A stretch of 64,000 nt of DNA from the NCBI GenBank assembly GCA_014802425.1, contig JAAVCH010000013.1, forward strand, positions 33,814-97,813. The letters run 5' to 3'. The notes below the pieces were generated by a model. That model was not told the origin of the DNA. It made no database searches and saw only the letters and a program-made list of their open reading frames with translations. The DNA is from Bacteroides sp. Its GTDB lineage: Bacteria > Bacteroidota > Bacteroidia > Bacteroidales > Muribaculaceae. This document shows positions 17,874 to 26,807 of the stretch, piece by piece; position 1 is the first letter of the stretch, and each line of letters starts with the position of its first letter. A program made the position numbers and the translations under genes.

Positions 17874-18918
17874 GGAGCGTGCGCGCCATCGTGTGGCGGG
17901 AGTCGTCGTTGTCGTAATGCCAGTAGAACGCTCCGGCCAGTCCGTGGTCACGTATGTAGCCGGCCTTGTACCCAAGGGAGCGTTCGTTGTCGAAGGATGC
18001 GGTCATGTTGCCGTCCGCGTCGGTGAAGTAAGGAGCTTTCGCCTCGTCGTCCCAGACTTCGGTGCGCCCGGGAAGATAACGGTCGAATCGGTCGCGGTCC
18101 ACTTCCATGCCGTCGGCCTTGCGGGCGTAGAACGGTATGCCCAGCAGTATCTTCCCGGCGGGCACTCCCGCCGAGATGTGCTTGCGCACGCTTTTGTCGA
18201 CCGACCAGTCGCCGCAGGCCTCGCTCGAATAGAGGTTGCTCTGGTGCTTGGGCGGCAGCCCGAGGTTGTAGCCCGACACCATCACGTAGTCCACATAGGG
18301 CAGCATGCCGGCTATGTCGACGTAGGCCGCGCCGTTGTTGGAGTAAAACGACAGCTCGGCATTCTTGCCGAGCGTCTTGCGCAGCTGTTCCATCACCTTT
18401 ACGTAGTTTTCGGCATCGTCAGGCGCGGCGGTATGCCCTCCGCGGGTAGTGGTGGGAAATTCCCAGTCGAGGGTGATTCCCGCAAGGCCGTACCGCTTCA
18501 TGAGCGCCTTGCATTCGCTGGCGAAGGTCTTGCGCTTTTTTGATGAGGCGGCCATTTCGCTGAATCCCTCCTCCGGGCCTTCGCCGATGCAGAGCACTAT
18601 TTTGAGCGCGGGGTTCTTGGCGCGCAGGGCGAGTATCTTTTCGAAGCGCTCGGGGTTGCGCACGGTTATGTGGCCGTCGGTGTCGGTGAATATCCCGAAG
18701 GCGTAATAGAGATGGGTCATGAGCGAGGGATCGGGGATGGTGTCGCGCGTATAGCGCACGAATGCGCCCACGATTTTGTCGTTGCCTGCGGCCCGGGTGC
18801 CGTCGGAGGTCCGCACCACGTCGCCCGACGCGCTCAGGGCGAATCCGGCTATTACGGCAAGTCCCAGGATGCACGCCGCAAGATGGCCGGCGTTCAGGAA
18901 TCGTTTCAGGTATCTCAT
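17857..18918 (-). CDS. exported GH18-family protein with an altered active-site motif
   Basis: A 353-residue chitinase-like barrel behind a long N-terminal hydrophobic segment (residues ~12-30) that is a signal peptide or anchor. Barrel landmarks: LMTHLYYAFGIF (strand 2), LKIVLCIGEGPEEGFSEMA (strand 3), LAGITLDWEFP (strand 4), VDYVMVSGYNLGLP (strand 6), KILLGIPFYAR (strand 7), GAFYWHYDND (strand 8). The catalytic D-x2-D-x-D-x-E motif reads A-G-I-T-L-D-W-E: Asp151 and the acid Glu153 are kept, the first two Asp are Ala146 and Thr149. It may therefore be a slow or altered hydrolase, or a binding protein. Being in the polysaccharide locus, overlapping wzx, it may trim or release the polymer. Confidence 0.85.
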   Translation of the reverse strand: MRYLKRFLNAGHLAACILGLAVIAGFALSASGDVVRTSDGTRAAGNDKIVGAFVRYTRDTIPDPSLMTHLYYAFGIFTDTDGHITVRNPERFEKILALRAKNPALKIVLCIGEGPEEGFSEMAASSKKRKTFASECKALMKRYGLAGITLDWEFPTTTRGGHTAAPDDAENYVKVMEQLRKTLGKNAELSFYSNNGAAYVDIAGMLPYVDYVMVSGYNLGLPPKHQSNLYSSEACGDWSVDKSVRKHISAGVPAGKILLGIPFYARKADGMEVDRDRFDRYLPGRTEVWDDEAKAPYFTDADGNMTASFDNERSLGYKAGYIRDHGLAGAFYWHYDNDDSRHTMARTLHGLLR

Positions 18919-18973
18919 AAGGCAGTCAGTCTTATTTTCTCAGGTATCTCGTCAGTGAGTCAGTCATTTTAGG
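18906..18973. repeat. 34-base imperfect tandem duplication over the GH18 gene start
   Basis: Two adjacent units (18906-18939 and 18940-18973) share the blocks TCAGGTATCTC and AGTCAGTC at the same 34-base spacing, with differences between. The first unit contains the GH18 start codon, the second lies just upstream, so the translation start region of that gene is duplicated. Confidence 0.7.
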
Positions 18974-19119
18974 GAGGCAGGGTCCTTGACAGAGCCGCAC
19001 GCCGGCTCTCCTCTCCTATTCACTATAACGCCGGGGGAACCTTACATATTGCCGGCCGGCATCCCCGATACAATTACTTTCCCGGTCTTCACGTTTAGAT
19101 AGTAAAAACGATAACCTAC

Positions 19120-20256
19120 ATGTCCTCCACCCCGTCAGTACCCGCTTCCGCTCCTTTGAGAGTCATTATGGTATGCACCGTCCCCACCGACCGCAGCGGC
19201 ATCCCCATGGTGATGTACAACCTTCTGCGCAATATGGACCTCAACGGAATGGACGTGACCTATGTGGCCATCAATGAGCCACCGGCTGAAATGCAGGCCA
19301 TGCTCGCCGGCCTCGGCGTGCGCCTGGCCGTAATCCCCCGCAAGCTTTCGAATCCGGGAGCCTACCTGCACGCGCTCTCGCAGATGGCCAAGGGGGCGGA
19401 TGTGGTCCATGTCCACGGCAACAGCGCCACCATGGCGCTCGACCTTTCGGCCGCGGCACTCGCGGGAGTCCGGGTGCGTCTGCCGCACTCCCACACCACT
19501 TCATGCCGGATGAAACTCATCCACGCCTTTTTCAAGCCTTTGTTCCACCGCCTTTCCACCGGACGCCTCGCATGCTCGCGCCCCGCAGGGGAATGGCTTT
19601 ACGGCGACCGCCCGTTCATCGTGGTGCGCAATGCGGTGGAGACATCCCGGTTCCGTTTCTCGCCCGATGCCCGAAAGGAAGTGCGCCGCCGCCTCGGCAT
19701 CGGGGAGCAATGCGTCATCGGCCATGTGGGGAGCCTTATCCCGGTGAAAAACCACGATTTTCTTCTCGATGTCTTCGAAGTGTTTCAGAAATCCAATCCG
19801 GATTCGCGCCTTCTCCTTGTAGGCGACGGAGAGCTTCTGCCCTCACTCCGCCGGAAGGCACATGACCTGAATATAGCCGACAAGGTGATATTCTGCGGAA
19901 GCGTGCCCGACCCCCAGGATTATCTCAGCGCCATGGACCTCGTCATAATGCCTTCGCTCTATGAAGGGCTGCCGCTGGCACTCGTGGAACAGCAGGCAAA
20001 TGCCCTTCCGATCCTGGCCTCCGACGTCATCACCCGCGAAGCCGACCTTACAGGCTCCATCCGCTATCTTCCCCTCTCCCTTCCCCCCTCCGGCTGGGCC
20101 GAGGCCGCCGCCGAGGCCCTCGCCGCCTCCCGGCACACGCCGGAAGGCTCCGAACGCAATATACGCGCCATCACCGAGGCCGGCTTCGACATCCGCCGCG
20201 TAGCCGCCGACCTCCGCGACTACTACTTCTCTCTGGCCGCCGCCGTCCGGCAGTAG
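19120..20256 (+). CDS. glycosyltransferase family 4
   Basis: A 378-residue GT-B enzyme. The acceptor half opens LRVIMVCTVPTDRSGIPMVMYNLLRNM and contains DVVHVHGNSATMALDLSAAALAGV; the donor half has IGHVGSLIPVKNHDFLLDVF near 204 and the full E-x7-E donor motif in MPSLYEGLPLALVEQQANALPILASD near 279. Divergent from the GH18/wzx/… block and separated from it by ~200 bases in which I see no consensus promoter. Followed after 52 bases by an acyltransferase gene. It adds one sugar to the repeat unit; specificity unknown. Confidence 0.87.
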   Translation: MSSTPSVPASAPLRVIMVCTVPTDRSGIPMVMYNLLRNMDLNGMDVTYVAINEPPAEMQAMLAGLGVRLAVIPRKLSNPGAYLHALSQMAKGADVVHVHGNSATMALDLSAAALAGVRVRLPHSHTTSCRMKLIHAFFKPLFHRLSTGRLACSRPAGEWLYGDRPFIVVRNAVETSRFRFSPDARKEVRRRLGIGEQCVIGHVGSLIPVKNHDFLLDVFEVFQKSNPDSRLLLVGDGELLPSLRRKAHDLNIADKVIFCGSVPDPQDYLSAMDLVIMPSLYEGLPLALVEQQANALPILASDVITREADLTGSIRYLPLSLPPSGWAEAAAEALAASRHTPEGSERNIRAITEAGFDIRRVAADLRDYYFSLAAAVRQ

Positions 20257-20308
20257 GCGCCCGCACGGTGACTCTCCCCCTACCGTAAATTCAGAACCGA
20301 CATATAAA

Positions 20309-21397
20309 ATGACAAAAGAAATATCCGGGTCCCGGCTTTCCGCCCCCTCCGTGACTTCCGGACGCTCCCTGGCCATAGATGTCATCAAGGCCCTGTGCAT
20401 CATCCTCATGGTAGTGGGCCACTCCGGCGCCCCGGCCGATCTGGAGAAGATGATCTCCTCGTTCCATATCCCCGCTTTCTTCATCGTCTCGGGCTTCCTT
20501 CTGAAACCCGACTACACGGCCGACCTGCGCGGATTCGCCCGCAAGCGCATGAAGAGCATCTGGTGGCCATTCGTCTTCTGGACCATCGTCTTCATCCTGC
20601 TCCACAATGCGTTCGCCTATCTACAGCTGTATCCGGAGCCATACGCGCCAAAGGAGTTCGCCCATCATCTCATCAAAGGGATACTGATGCTTTCCACCGA
20701 GCAGCTGCTTGGAGGCTTCTGGTTTCTCGTATCGCTTCTGTTCGCTTCGGTGTTCTCCATCCTATGGCTGAGGATAACCCGCTTCACCCGGGCCGGAATA
20801 CTCGGGGGAATCGGCCTGTGCCTGTTGCTCACCGTAGTCCTGTCCGGGGGGCTGCTGCCGGAATTCCTCTATTTCAACTCGCATAATTTCTTTTCCACCG
20901 CATTTTTCCTGACCGGCACCTTCATGGCCCGCGAGAAGCTGCAGCTCACTGCACGCCGCAAGGCCGTCGTGGCCGGGGCCATCGTTTCGCTGGTGATCGG
21001 CACTTTCTGGATACGCCGCGCCATCACCAACATCACCCCCGAAATGACCCTGCCCTATTACCTCACGGCCACCTTTATCACGTGGGGGCTCATCATAGTC
21101 TTCTGGCGTCTCCCGTCCGAGGGGTTCTGGCGCTATCTGGCCATGATCGGGAGCCGCACCCTCGACATCCTGATATTTCATTTCCTGACATTCAAGGTCA
21201 TCACCTGGCTGCGCGTGACGCCCGGCTCGCTGCCGGCCTCAGCCCTGTCGGAGTTTCCTGTCCCCGGTTTTCCGGAGGTGATGCAGGATTCCGGATGGTT
21301 CTGGCTCGTTTATTCCCTGGCCGGGATATCCATCCCCCTGCTGCTCTCCGTAGGTAAGGACCGCCTCAACCGTCTCCTCGGCATCAGTATACCCTGA
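20309..21397 (+). CDS. membrane acyltransferase, family 3 (OafA-like)
   Basis: A 362-residue inner-membrane protein with about 10 helices. The N-terminal segment SLAIDVIKALCIILMVVGHSGAPADLEKMISSFHIPAFFIVSGFLL carries the family's catalytic-type His (VVGHSG) and the F-H-I-P-x-F-F-x-x-S-G-F/Y motif. Such proteins O-acetylate or otherwise acylate sugars of surface polysaccharides from the cytoplasmic acyl-CoA pool. Its place between a GT4 gene and gmd-fcl supports polymer acylation. Which acyl group and sugar are unknown. Confidence 0.85.
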   Translation: MTKEISGSRLSAPSVTSGRSLAIDVIKALCIILMVVGHSGAPADLEKMISSFHIPAFFIVSGFLLKPDYTADLRGFARKRMKSIWWPFVFWTIVFILLHNAFAYLQLYPEPYAPKEFAHHLIKGILMLSTEQLLGGFWFLVSLLFASVFSILWLRITRFTRAGILGGIGLCLLLTVVLSGGLLPEFLYFNSHNFFSTAFFLTGTFMAREKLQLTARRKAVVAGAIVSLVIGTFWIRRAITNITPEMTLPYYLTATFITWGLIIVFWRLPSEGFWRYLAMIGSRTLDILIFHFLTFKVITWLRVTPGSLPASALSEFPVPGFPEVMQDSGWFWLVYSLAGISIPLLLSVGKDRLNRLLGISIP

Positions 21398-21435
21398 TCC
21401 GGGGCGCGGCCCACACGCCACGGCGCTCCCCTCTT

Positions 21436-21466
21436 TTTGCCGACTCACGAAAATTCACTAAATTTG
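21436..21466 (+). promoter_or_regulatory. gmd promoter with the shared TTTGCCGACTC element
   Basis: TTTG at 21436-21439, 19-base spacer, TAAATTTG at 21459-21466, four bases before the gmd ATG at 21471. Transcription would start at or beside that ATG, so the message would be leaderless. The -33 region reads TTTGCCGACTC as in three other promoters here. Confidence 0.8.
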
Positions 21467-21470
21467 CAAC

Positions 21471-22559
21471 ATGAAGAAAGCACTGATTACCGGCATCACC
21501 GGACAGGACGGCAGCTATCTGGCCGAGTTCCTGTTGGAAAAAGGTTACGAAGTACACGGCACTATCCGCCGCTCGTCGGTGGATTTCCGTGAGCGCATAG
21601 CCCACCTCGAAGGGCGCCCCGGGTTTCACCTCCATTACGCCGACCTGGGCGACTCCATGTCGATGATGCAGGTGATCTCGAAAGTGCGTCCGGACGAAAT
21701 CTACAACCTCGCCGCCCAGAGCCACGTGCAGGTATCGTTCGACTGCCCGGAGTTCACGGCCAATGTCGACGCCGTAGGCGTGCTGAGGATTCTTGAGGCA
21801 GTCCGGCTTTGCGGCCTCAGCTGCTCATGCCGCATATATCAGGCCTCCACTTCGGAGCTTTACGGCAAGGTGGAGGAAGTGCCCCAGAATGAGAAGACAC
21901 CTTTCCATCCCTACAGCCCCTACGCCGTGGCGAAGCTTTACGGCTTCTGGATCGTGAAGGAGTACCGTGAGGCCTACGGCATGTACTGCTGCTCGGGCAT
22001 ACTATTCAACCATGAGTCGGAGCGGCGAGGCGAGACTTTCGTCACACGTAAGATCACCCTTGCCGCCGCACGCATAGCCCAGGGGAAGCAGGAGAAGCTC
22101 TATCTCGGCAATCTGAGTTCGCTGCGCGACTGGGGATACGCACGTGACTATGTGGAGTGCATGTGGCTAATTCTCCAGCAGCCCGAGCCCGACGACTACG
22201 TCATAGCCACCGGCGAACAGCACAGCGTGCGCGAGTTCTGCATACTCGCTTTCCGCCGGGCCGGAATCGATCTCCGGTTCGAGGGGGAAGGCGCCGACGA
22301 GAAAGGGATCGACGCCGCCACCGGCAGGGTGCTCATCGAGGTGTCGCCCGATTTCTACCGCCCCACCGATGTGGTGAATCTGCTCGGCGACCCCACCAAG
22401 GCACGCGAGAAACTCGGATGGGACCCGAAAAAGACCAGTTTCGAACAGCTCGTCAACCTGATGGTGGACGCCGATATGGAGAAGGTGGCCGTAGAGCGCG
22501 CGGGCGATGAAGTGCGCACCAACCTTGCCGAATATCTCGAAAAAGGAATAGTAAAGTAA
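21471..22559 (+). CDS. gmd: GDP-mannose 4,6-dehydratase
   Basis: First step of GDP-L-fucose synthesis: GDP-mannose to GDP-4-keto-6-deoxymannose. The 362-residue extended-SDR protein has the cofactor loop [11 protein letters not shown] at residues 7-17, the NADP-site arginines in TIRRSS, the [11 protein letters not shown] segment with the catalytic Ser/Thr and Glu, and the active-site Tyr-x3-Lys in [29 protein letters not shown] near 178 is a strong Gmd mark. The stop is directly followed by the fcl ATG with no gap. It has its own promoter with almost no leader. Confidence 0.97.
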   Translation: MKKALITGITGQDGSYLAEFLLEKGYEVHGTIRRSSVDFRERIAHLEGRPGFHLHYADLGDSMSMMQVISKVRPDEIYNLAAQSHVQVSFDCPEFTANVDAVGVLRILEAVRLCGLSCSCRIYQASTSELYGKVEEVPQNEKTPFHPYSPYAVAKLYGFWIVKEYREAYGMYCCSGILFNHESERRGETFVTRKITLAAARIAQGKQEKLYLGNLSSLRDWGYARDYVECMWLILQQPEPDDYVIATGEQHSVREFCILAFRRAGIDLRFEGEGADEKGIDAATGRVLIEVSPDFYRPTDVVNLLGDPTKAREKLGWDPKKTSFEQLVNLMVDADMEKVAVERAGDEVRTNLAEYLEKGIVK

Positions 22560-23501
22560 ATGGAAAAGGAAGCTAAGATATATGTGGCCGGCCACAAAGG
22601 AATGGTCGGCTCAGCGATAGTACGCGAACTTAAGCGTCAGGGATACACGAATATCGTGACACGCACGCATGCCGAGCTTGACCTGACCGACCAGAAGGCC
22701 GTAGAGGAGTTCTTCGCCGCCGAGCGGCCGGAATACGTCTTCCTCGCCGCAGCCAAGGTAGGCGGAATAGCCGCCAACGATGCCGCTCCGGCCGATTTCA
22801 TGTACCAGAACATGATGCTGGAGATGAATGTCATCCATTCGGCCTGGCGCAACGGCTGCCGGAAGCTGGAGTTCCTCGGTTCGTCATGCATATATCCGCG
22901 TCTCGCTCCTCAGCCCATGCCGGAGAGCTGTCTTCTGACTTCTTCGCTTGAGAAGACCAACGAAGCGTATGCCCTCGCCAAGATTTCGGGCCTGAAATAC
23001 TGCGAGTACCTCAACCGCCAGTACGGCACGGACTTCATCTCCGTAATGCCCACCAACCTTTACGGCCCCAACGACAACTACCATCCCACGCATTCCCATG
23101 TGCTTCCGGCCCTTATACGCCGTTTCCACGAGGCCAAGGAGCGGAATGCTCCGGAGGTGGTGTGCTGGGGCGATGGTTCCCCGCTGCGTGAATTCCTGTA
23201 CGTCGATGATCTGGCCGACCTCTGCGTCTTCCTGATGAACAACTATTCCGGCAACGAGACCGTCAACGCCGGCACCGGAAAGGAGCTCTCCATCCGTGAG
23301 CTCGCGGAGACAGTGGCGGAAACGGTAGGATATGAGGGGCGCATCGTGTGGGATGCCACCAAGCCCAACGGCACCCCCCGCAAGCTCCTCGATGTAAGCA
23401 AGGCCACCGCTCTCGGCTGGACCTACCGCACCGAGCTCCGCGACGGCATACACCTCTCATACGCCGACTTCCTCGCGAATCCCGTCCGGGCCGAACGCTG
23501 A
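22560..23501 (+). CDS. fcl: GDP-L-fucose synthase
   Basis: Epimerase-reductase that turns the Gmd product into GDP-L-fucose with NADPH. The 313-residue SDR protein has the loop [16 protein letters not shown] at the N-terminus, [13 protein letters not shown] near 61, the SSCIYP segment with the catalytic Ser and Cys, and Tyr-x3-Lys in [13 protein letters not shown]; the His of the [13 protein letters not shown] segment is also kept. It abuts gmd and ends the plus-strand polysaccharide block, with a bidirectional-looking terminator 65 bases on. In gut Bacteroidales GDP-fucose also feeds protein O-fucosylation, so it may serve more than this locus. Confidence 0.97.
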   Translation: MEKEAKIYVAGHKGMVGSAIVRELKRQGYTNIVTRTHAELDLTDQKAVEEFFAAERPEYVFLAAAKVGGIAANDAAPADFMYQNMMLEMNVIHSAWRNGCRKLEFLGSSCIYPRLAPQPMPESCLLTSSLEKTNEAYALAKISGLKYCEYLNRQYGTDFISVMPTNLYGPNDNYHPTHSHVLPALIRRFHEAKERNAPEVVCWGDGSPLREFLYVDDLADLCVFLMNNYSGNETVNAGTGKELSIRELAETVAETVGYEGRIVWDATKPNGTPRKLLDVSKATALGWTYRTELRDGIHLSYADFLANPVRAER

Positions 23502-23566
23502 CGGCTGACATCCGACCCCCAACCGCCTGTAATCGACATCCCGCGCCCGACCGCCGATAATAAACA

Positions 23567-23599
23567 GCGGGGCTCCGGCTCAGATGCCGGATGCCCCGC
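23567..23599 (+). terminator. hairpin between convergent fcl and the barrel gene
   Basis: GCGGGGCTCCGGC at 23567-23579 pairs with GCCGGA-T-GCCCCGC at 23586-23599 (one bulged T, 6-base loop). It is followed on the plus strand by a short pyrimidine-rich run and lies between two converging genes, so it may end transcription from both sides. Confidence 0.7.
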
Positions 23600-23615
23600 T
23601 TCCTGCCTAAAAACA

Positions 23616-25756
23616 CTAATAAGTACGTTGGGATTCACGTTCCTTGCTGTCGCGGTAGACGTTGTTGACCTTTCTTCCACCGAAGGAATAGGCGATGTGC
23701 AGCGCCGTGGAATGCTGGTGGACGTTGACTCTGGTCTTCAGGGTGTATTCGTCGAATACGGTCGTGGAGCGAGTGATGCTCCAGCCGAAGGGATCGGTTA
23801 CGGATGCCGACAGCGTCAGCCGGTTGTCGAGCAGCATGTACCTTATTTCAGCCGAAAGGAAGGTGTGGGCGCCGTAGCTCACCATCCTCTCCTGATAGGG
23901 GAAATACTGCGTGCATCTAAGGGTCATGACGAGGTTCTTCTTTCGGGTGAGCATCCAGGAGGTATTCAGTTCGGCTTTTCCGCTCCAGCTGTGGGCGGAG
24001 GGCTGACGGTAGTACAGGCTCTTCGAACGGGTATGCGAGTAGAAGGCCTCACCTCCGACGGTCATGGACCAGAAGTCGAACAGCGAGCGGCTGTATGAGG
24101 CGTACAGACCCGTTTTGGTTGTGTTGAGGCAGTTCTCCGGGGTGGTCCACTGCATTCCGTCGGCATCGAAACGTGTGATGTAGCCCACGGCATTACGGCT
24201 CCAGTTGCCGTAAATCACCGCGTAAAGGCCCCTGTAGCTGTAATTGACGCCTGCGTTGTGTGGCTGAGCACCGCCCGAAGGTCGGGATTGCCTGTGAAGT
24301 AGTCCTTGACCGTGTTGTAGTAACGGAACGGATTCATGTCGCCGAAGCTCGGGCGCGCGATGCCCGCCGAATAGTCGGCCGAGAGGCGTCCGCCTGACGG
24401 AATCGACCAGCTTACTATCGCTGACGGAAACAGGTTGCCGTAGTCCGTGGCGTGATGTCCGGTATCTTCTTTCTGGCTCCCCCTGCCGTAGGTATGCTCA
24501 TACCTCAGTCCTATCTTTCCGTATATTCCTGATGCGAAGTTCCTTTCGGCCGTCAGATACGCGGACGCCGTCCGCTCGTGGTACACGAAATCATTGCTCT
24601 GCAAGGGATTGTCCACCATCTCTCCGTCAATTTCATCGGCTATGCCGAGTCTTGTGCGGTTCCCTATCGAAGTGTATGCCAGCCCGGCCTCCATCTTGAA
24701 TCCGGAAAACGGCAGCGCCGCGTCGAGCTTGACGGAGTGGATCCTGTACCTGTTGGACGCATCCCTTGTCAGCCGGGATGTCTCATCCGTGTTCCATGCC
24801 GTAATGACGTCCGAAAGCGCGTCGCTGCGTTTGTCAAACAGATTGTAGGTCAGGCTCAGTGTCTTCCCCGCCGGGTCGATGTTCCAGTCCACGAACCCTG
24901 TAAGGGTGAGCGCGTCCTCGGGATACATCGGGGTTACGGACTCCGACAGCATTACGGTGCTTCCGACGGATGTCCGGTCGTAACGGTCGGACTTCGAGAG
25001 GTTACGGCTGAAATTGACCATCACTCCCGCGCTAAGCCCGGGGTTGAACCTGTACCTGAACATGCCGTTGGCGCCGAGTGTCCGCCACGTGAAACGGTGG
25101 TTGCGGTCCGAGACCTGAAGATGGTCGGCGAAACGGTATTCGCTGTATGTGTCGTTCTTACCCCGCCTGTCGTTCCAGCCAGCATCGACCGAGAGCTCGG
25201 TCTTCCGCGAGGTATGGCATACATTCCCGCCGAAAGAATACCCGAATGAATCGGAGTATCTGCCGCGGCCCCATACATTGCCGCGTGCGCCGAGGGTTTC
25301 GTTGCGTGTCGTGATGCTGATGAAGGCGGTATTGTTGCCGGCGGCATATCTGGCAGGGGGCGTGGTGAGAAGCTCAATCTTCTCAATCCCGTCAGCCTGG
25401 AGATTCCTCAGCCTCATCGACAGCGCCTCGCCGGTCATCTCAAGCAATTGTCCGTCCACTATATACCTCACTTCGTTTTTTCCGGCCACGCTCACCTGAT
25501 CGTTGACTACCGACACCCTCGGGATCCTGTCAAGCAGTTCCATGCCGTTCAGTCCGACGGCGTAGGGATCGTTCTTTATCAGGTACACGATGCGCCCCGG
25601 ATCCTGCTTGACCGACTGGCGCCGGGCCACCACCACCAGTTCGTCGAGGTCCATTTCCTTTCCTCCGCCGAGGGAAGCGCTGTCACTGGGTTCCGCCGCA
25701 AAAACGGGTGTGGCGATTGCTGCCGCTCCTAAGAGCAGCATGATGGATTTCTTCAT
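23616..25756 (-). pseudogene. outer-membrane beta-barrel receptor gene interrupted by a 2-base frameshift
   Basis: Two frames on the minus strand make up one gene: 513 residues (from 25756) that stop at 24215, and 200 residues that finish the barrel to 23616. The first starts with a signal peptide, a plug-like domain (GRIVYLIKNDPYAVGLNGMELLDRIPRVSV, YIVDGQLLEMTGEALSMRLRNL) and then barrel strands; the second continues the strands and ends near -SFGGRKVN. At minus-strand CACACA (24257-24262), removing one CA gives the reading SHNAGVNYSYRGLYAVIYGNWS and a continuous 712-residue protein. It resembles the OMP_b-brl_3 group of TonB-receptor-like barrels rather than SusC. It may be dead, switched by CA-repeat slippage, or a sequencing error. 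It follows the sigma-factor operon on the same strand. Confidence 0.8.
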
Positions 25757-25887
25757 ATGTAGAGTGGAATTATGGGTTGTGTGTCAGATCGCCGTTACGG
25801 AGCCGATTCCGCAGTGCGTCCCGACCATGCCGCAACCCGGTCAGCAAGTTCAGTCAGATATGATGTCAGGCATCCATTACAGGCTAT

Positions 25888-26274
25888 TCATTCGAATGCC
25901 CTCTCGGTGCCGGTTATGAACAGGTAGCAGGAATTGGGGGAGGGAAACGACAGGCCTACGGTGATTTTCTCACCGTTGTTGATAAACGTGCTGTTGATGA
26001 AGGTAAGCGTCCCCGAGGTGATGAATTCCTGCGAGCTCTCGGCCACCGCCTCATCCTTGCGGAACATGGCGGTCACCTTATCCACCAGCGCGGCATCGTT
26101 CTGCACTGTAAAGCCACGGTAATATTTCGACTTGGACTTGGAGATGTGGATCGACACATTCTTGTTCGTATTATACGACCCGTCGAAAAATTTCTCCACA
26201 TTCAGCTTAAGGGGTTTGGCGAGGGCCGTAAGGCCTATCAGCAGGCAACACAGGGCTATCATGTATCTTTTCAT
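25888..26274 (-). CDS. small exported protein of unknown function in a sigma-factor operon
   Basis: A 128-residue protein with a signal peptide (MKRYMIALCCLLIGLTALA, cleavage near residue 19) and a mature strand-rich domain (LNVEKFFDGSYNTNKNVSIHIS, YRGFTVQNDAALVDKVTAMFRKDE, GTLTFINSTFINNGEKITVGLSFP). It resembles the DUF6108-type proteins of Bacteroidetes, a label I give with low certainty. It overlaps the preceding anti-sigma-like gene by four bases and so is made with it. Periplasmic location is likely. It may be the sensing or output partner of the sigma system. Confidence 0.7.
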   Translation of the reverse strand: MKRYMIALCCLLIGLTALAKPLKLNVEKFFDGSYNTNKNVSIHISKSKSKYYRGFTVQNDAALVDKVTAMFRKDEAVAESSQEFITSGTLTFINSTFINNGEKITVGLSFPSPNSCYLFITGTERAFE

Positions 26275-26807
26275 AGCTTTTTATCAGTCATTTGCATTAA
26301 ACGCTCTATTTTCTCCATCTCTTCGCGGTCTCTGGCCTCAGCCAGCGCCAGAAGTTCATCGGCCATCTTCATCGACTCCCGTATGGCCTTGTCGGCATCC
26401 TCCGGACTCAGACGCCGGCCCCCTTCGTAGGCTATGCTGACGGTTTCCTGTGCCGTGGCGGCCATAATCAAGCCATCGTCACCCCCGGATTTCGGAACAT
26501 TGTCCCTTACCGCGACCGACAGCACTACAGCCACAGCCGCCGAGGCGGCTATTCCCGCCACAAGTCCCGGCCACCTGAACCACCGTTTCGGCCGTGTCGT
26601 AACGGCTCCTGACTTCCGGATATCCAACAATCCCTCGGCCACCATCGACTCGCGGGCCTCATCGATTACGGGACTGCCGTAAGCCTCCATCCGGCCGAGC
26701 ACATACTGGAGTTCCTTTTCCTCCAGCGCCGACAGACGGCACTCCAGGTACAGCCGGCAGAGTTCCTCCGTCTCCTGCAATGACAGTATAAGATTGTTGT
26801 CTTTCAT
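26271..26807 (-). CDS. putative anti-sigma factor, single-pass membrane protein
   Basis: A 178-residue protein: a cytoplasmic helical part (residues 1-75, rich in Glu/Leu, LQETEELCRLYLECRLSALEEKELQYVL), one membrane helix (about 79-98, PGLVAGIAASAAVAVVLSVAV) and a periplasmic tail ending in a charged coil. Size, topology and the four-base overlap with the sigma gene upstream fit an anti-sigma factor or regulator that holds the sigma at the membrane, although the canonical zinc-binding anti-sigma motif (H-x3-C-x2-C) is absent. The next gene also overlaps by four bases. Confidence 0.7.
   Translation of the reverse strand: MKDNNLILSLQETEELCRLYLECRLSALEEKELQYVLGRMEAYGSPVIDEARESMVAEGLLDIRKSGAVTTRPKRWFRWPGLVAGIAASAAVAVVLSVAVRDNVPKSGGDDGLIMAATAQETVSIAYEGGRRLSPEDADKAIRESMKMADELLALAEARDREEMEKIERLMQMTDKKL

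Noticed and set aside
16821-18026. 401-residue plus-strand ORF
   Set aside because: Antisense of the flippase and GH18 genes, extremely rich in His/Glu/Asp, as expected of a shadow frame at high GC.
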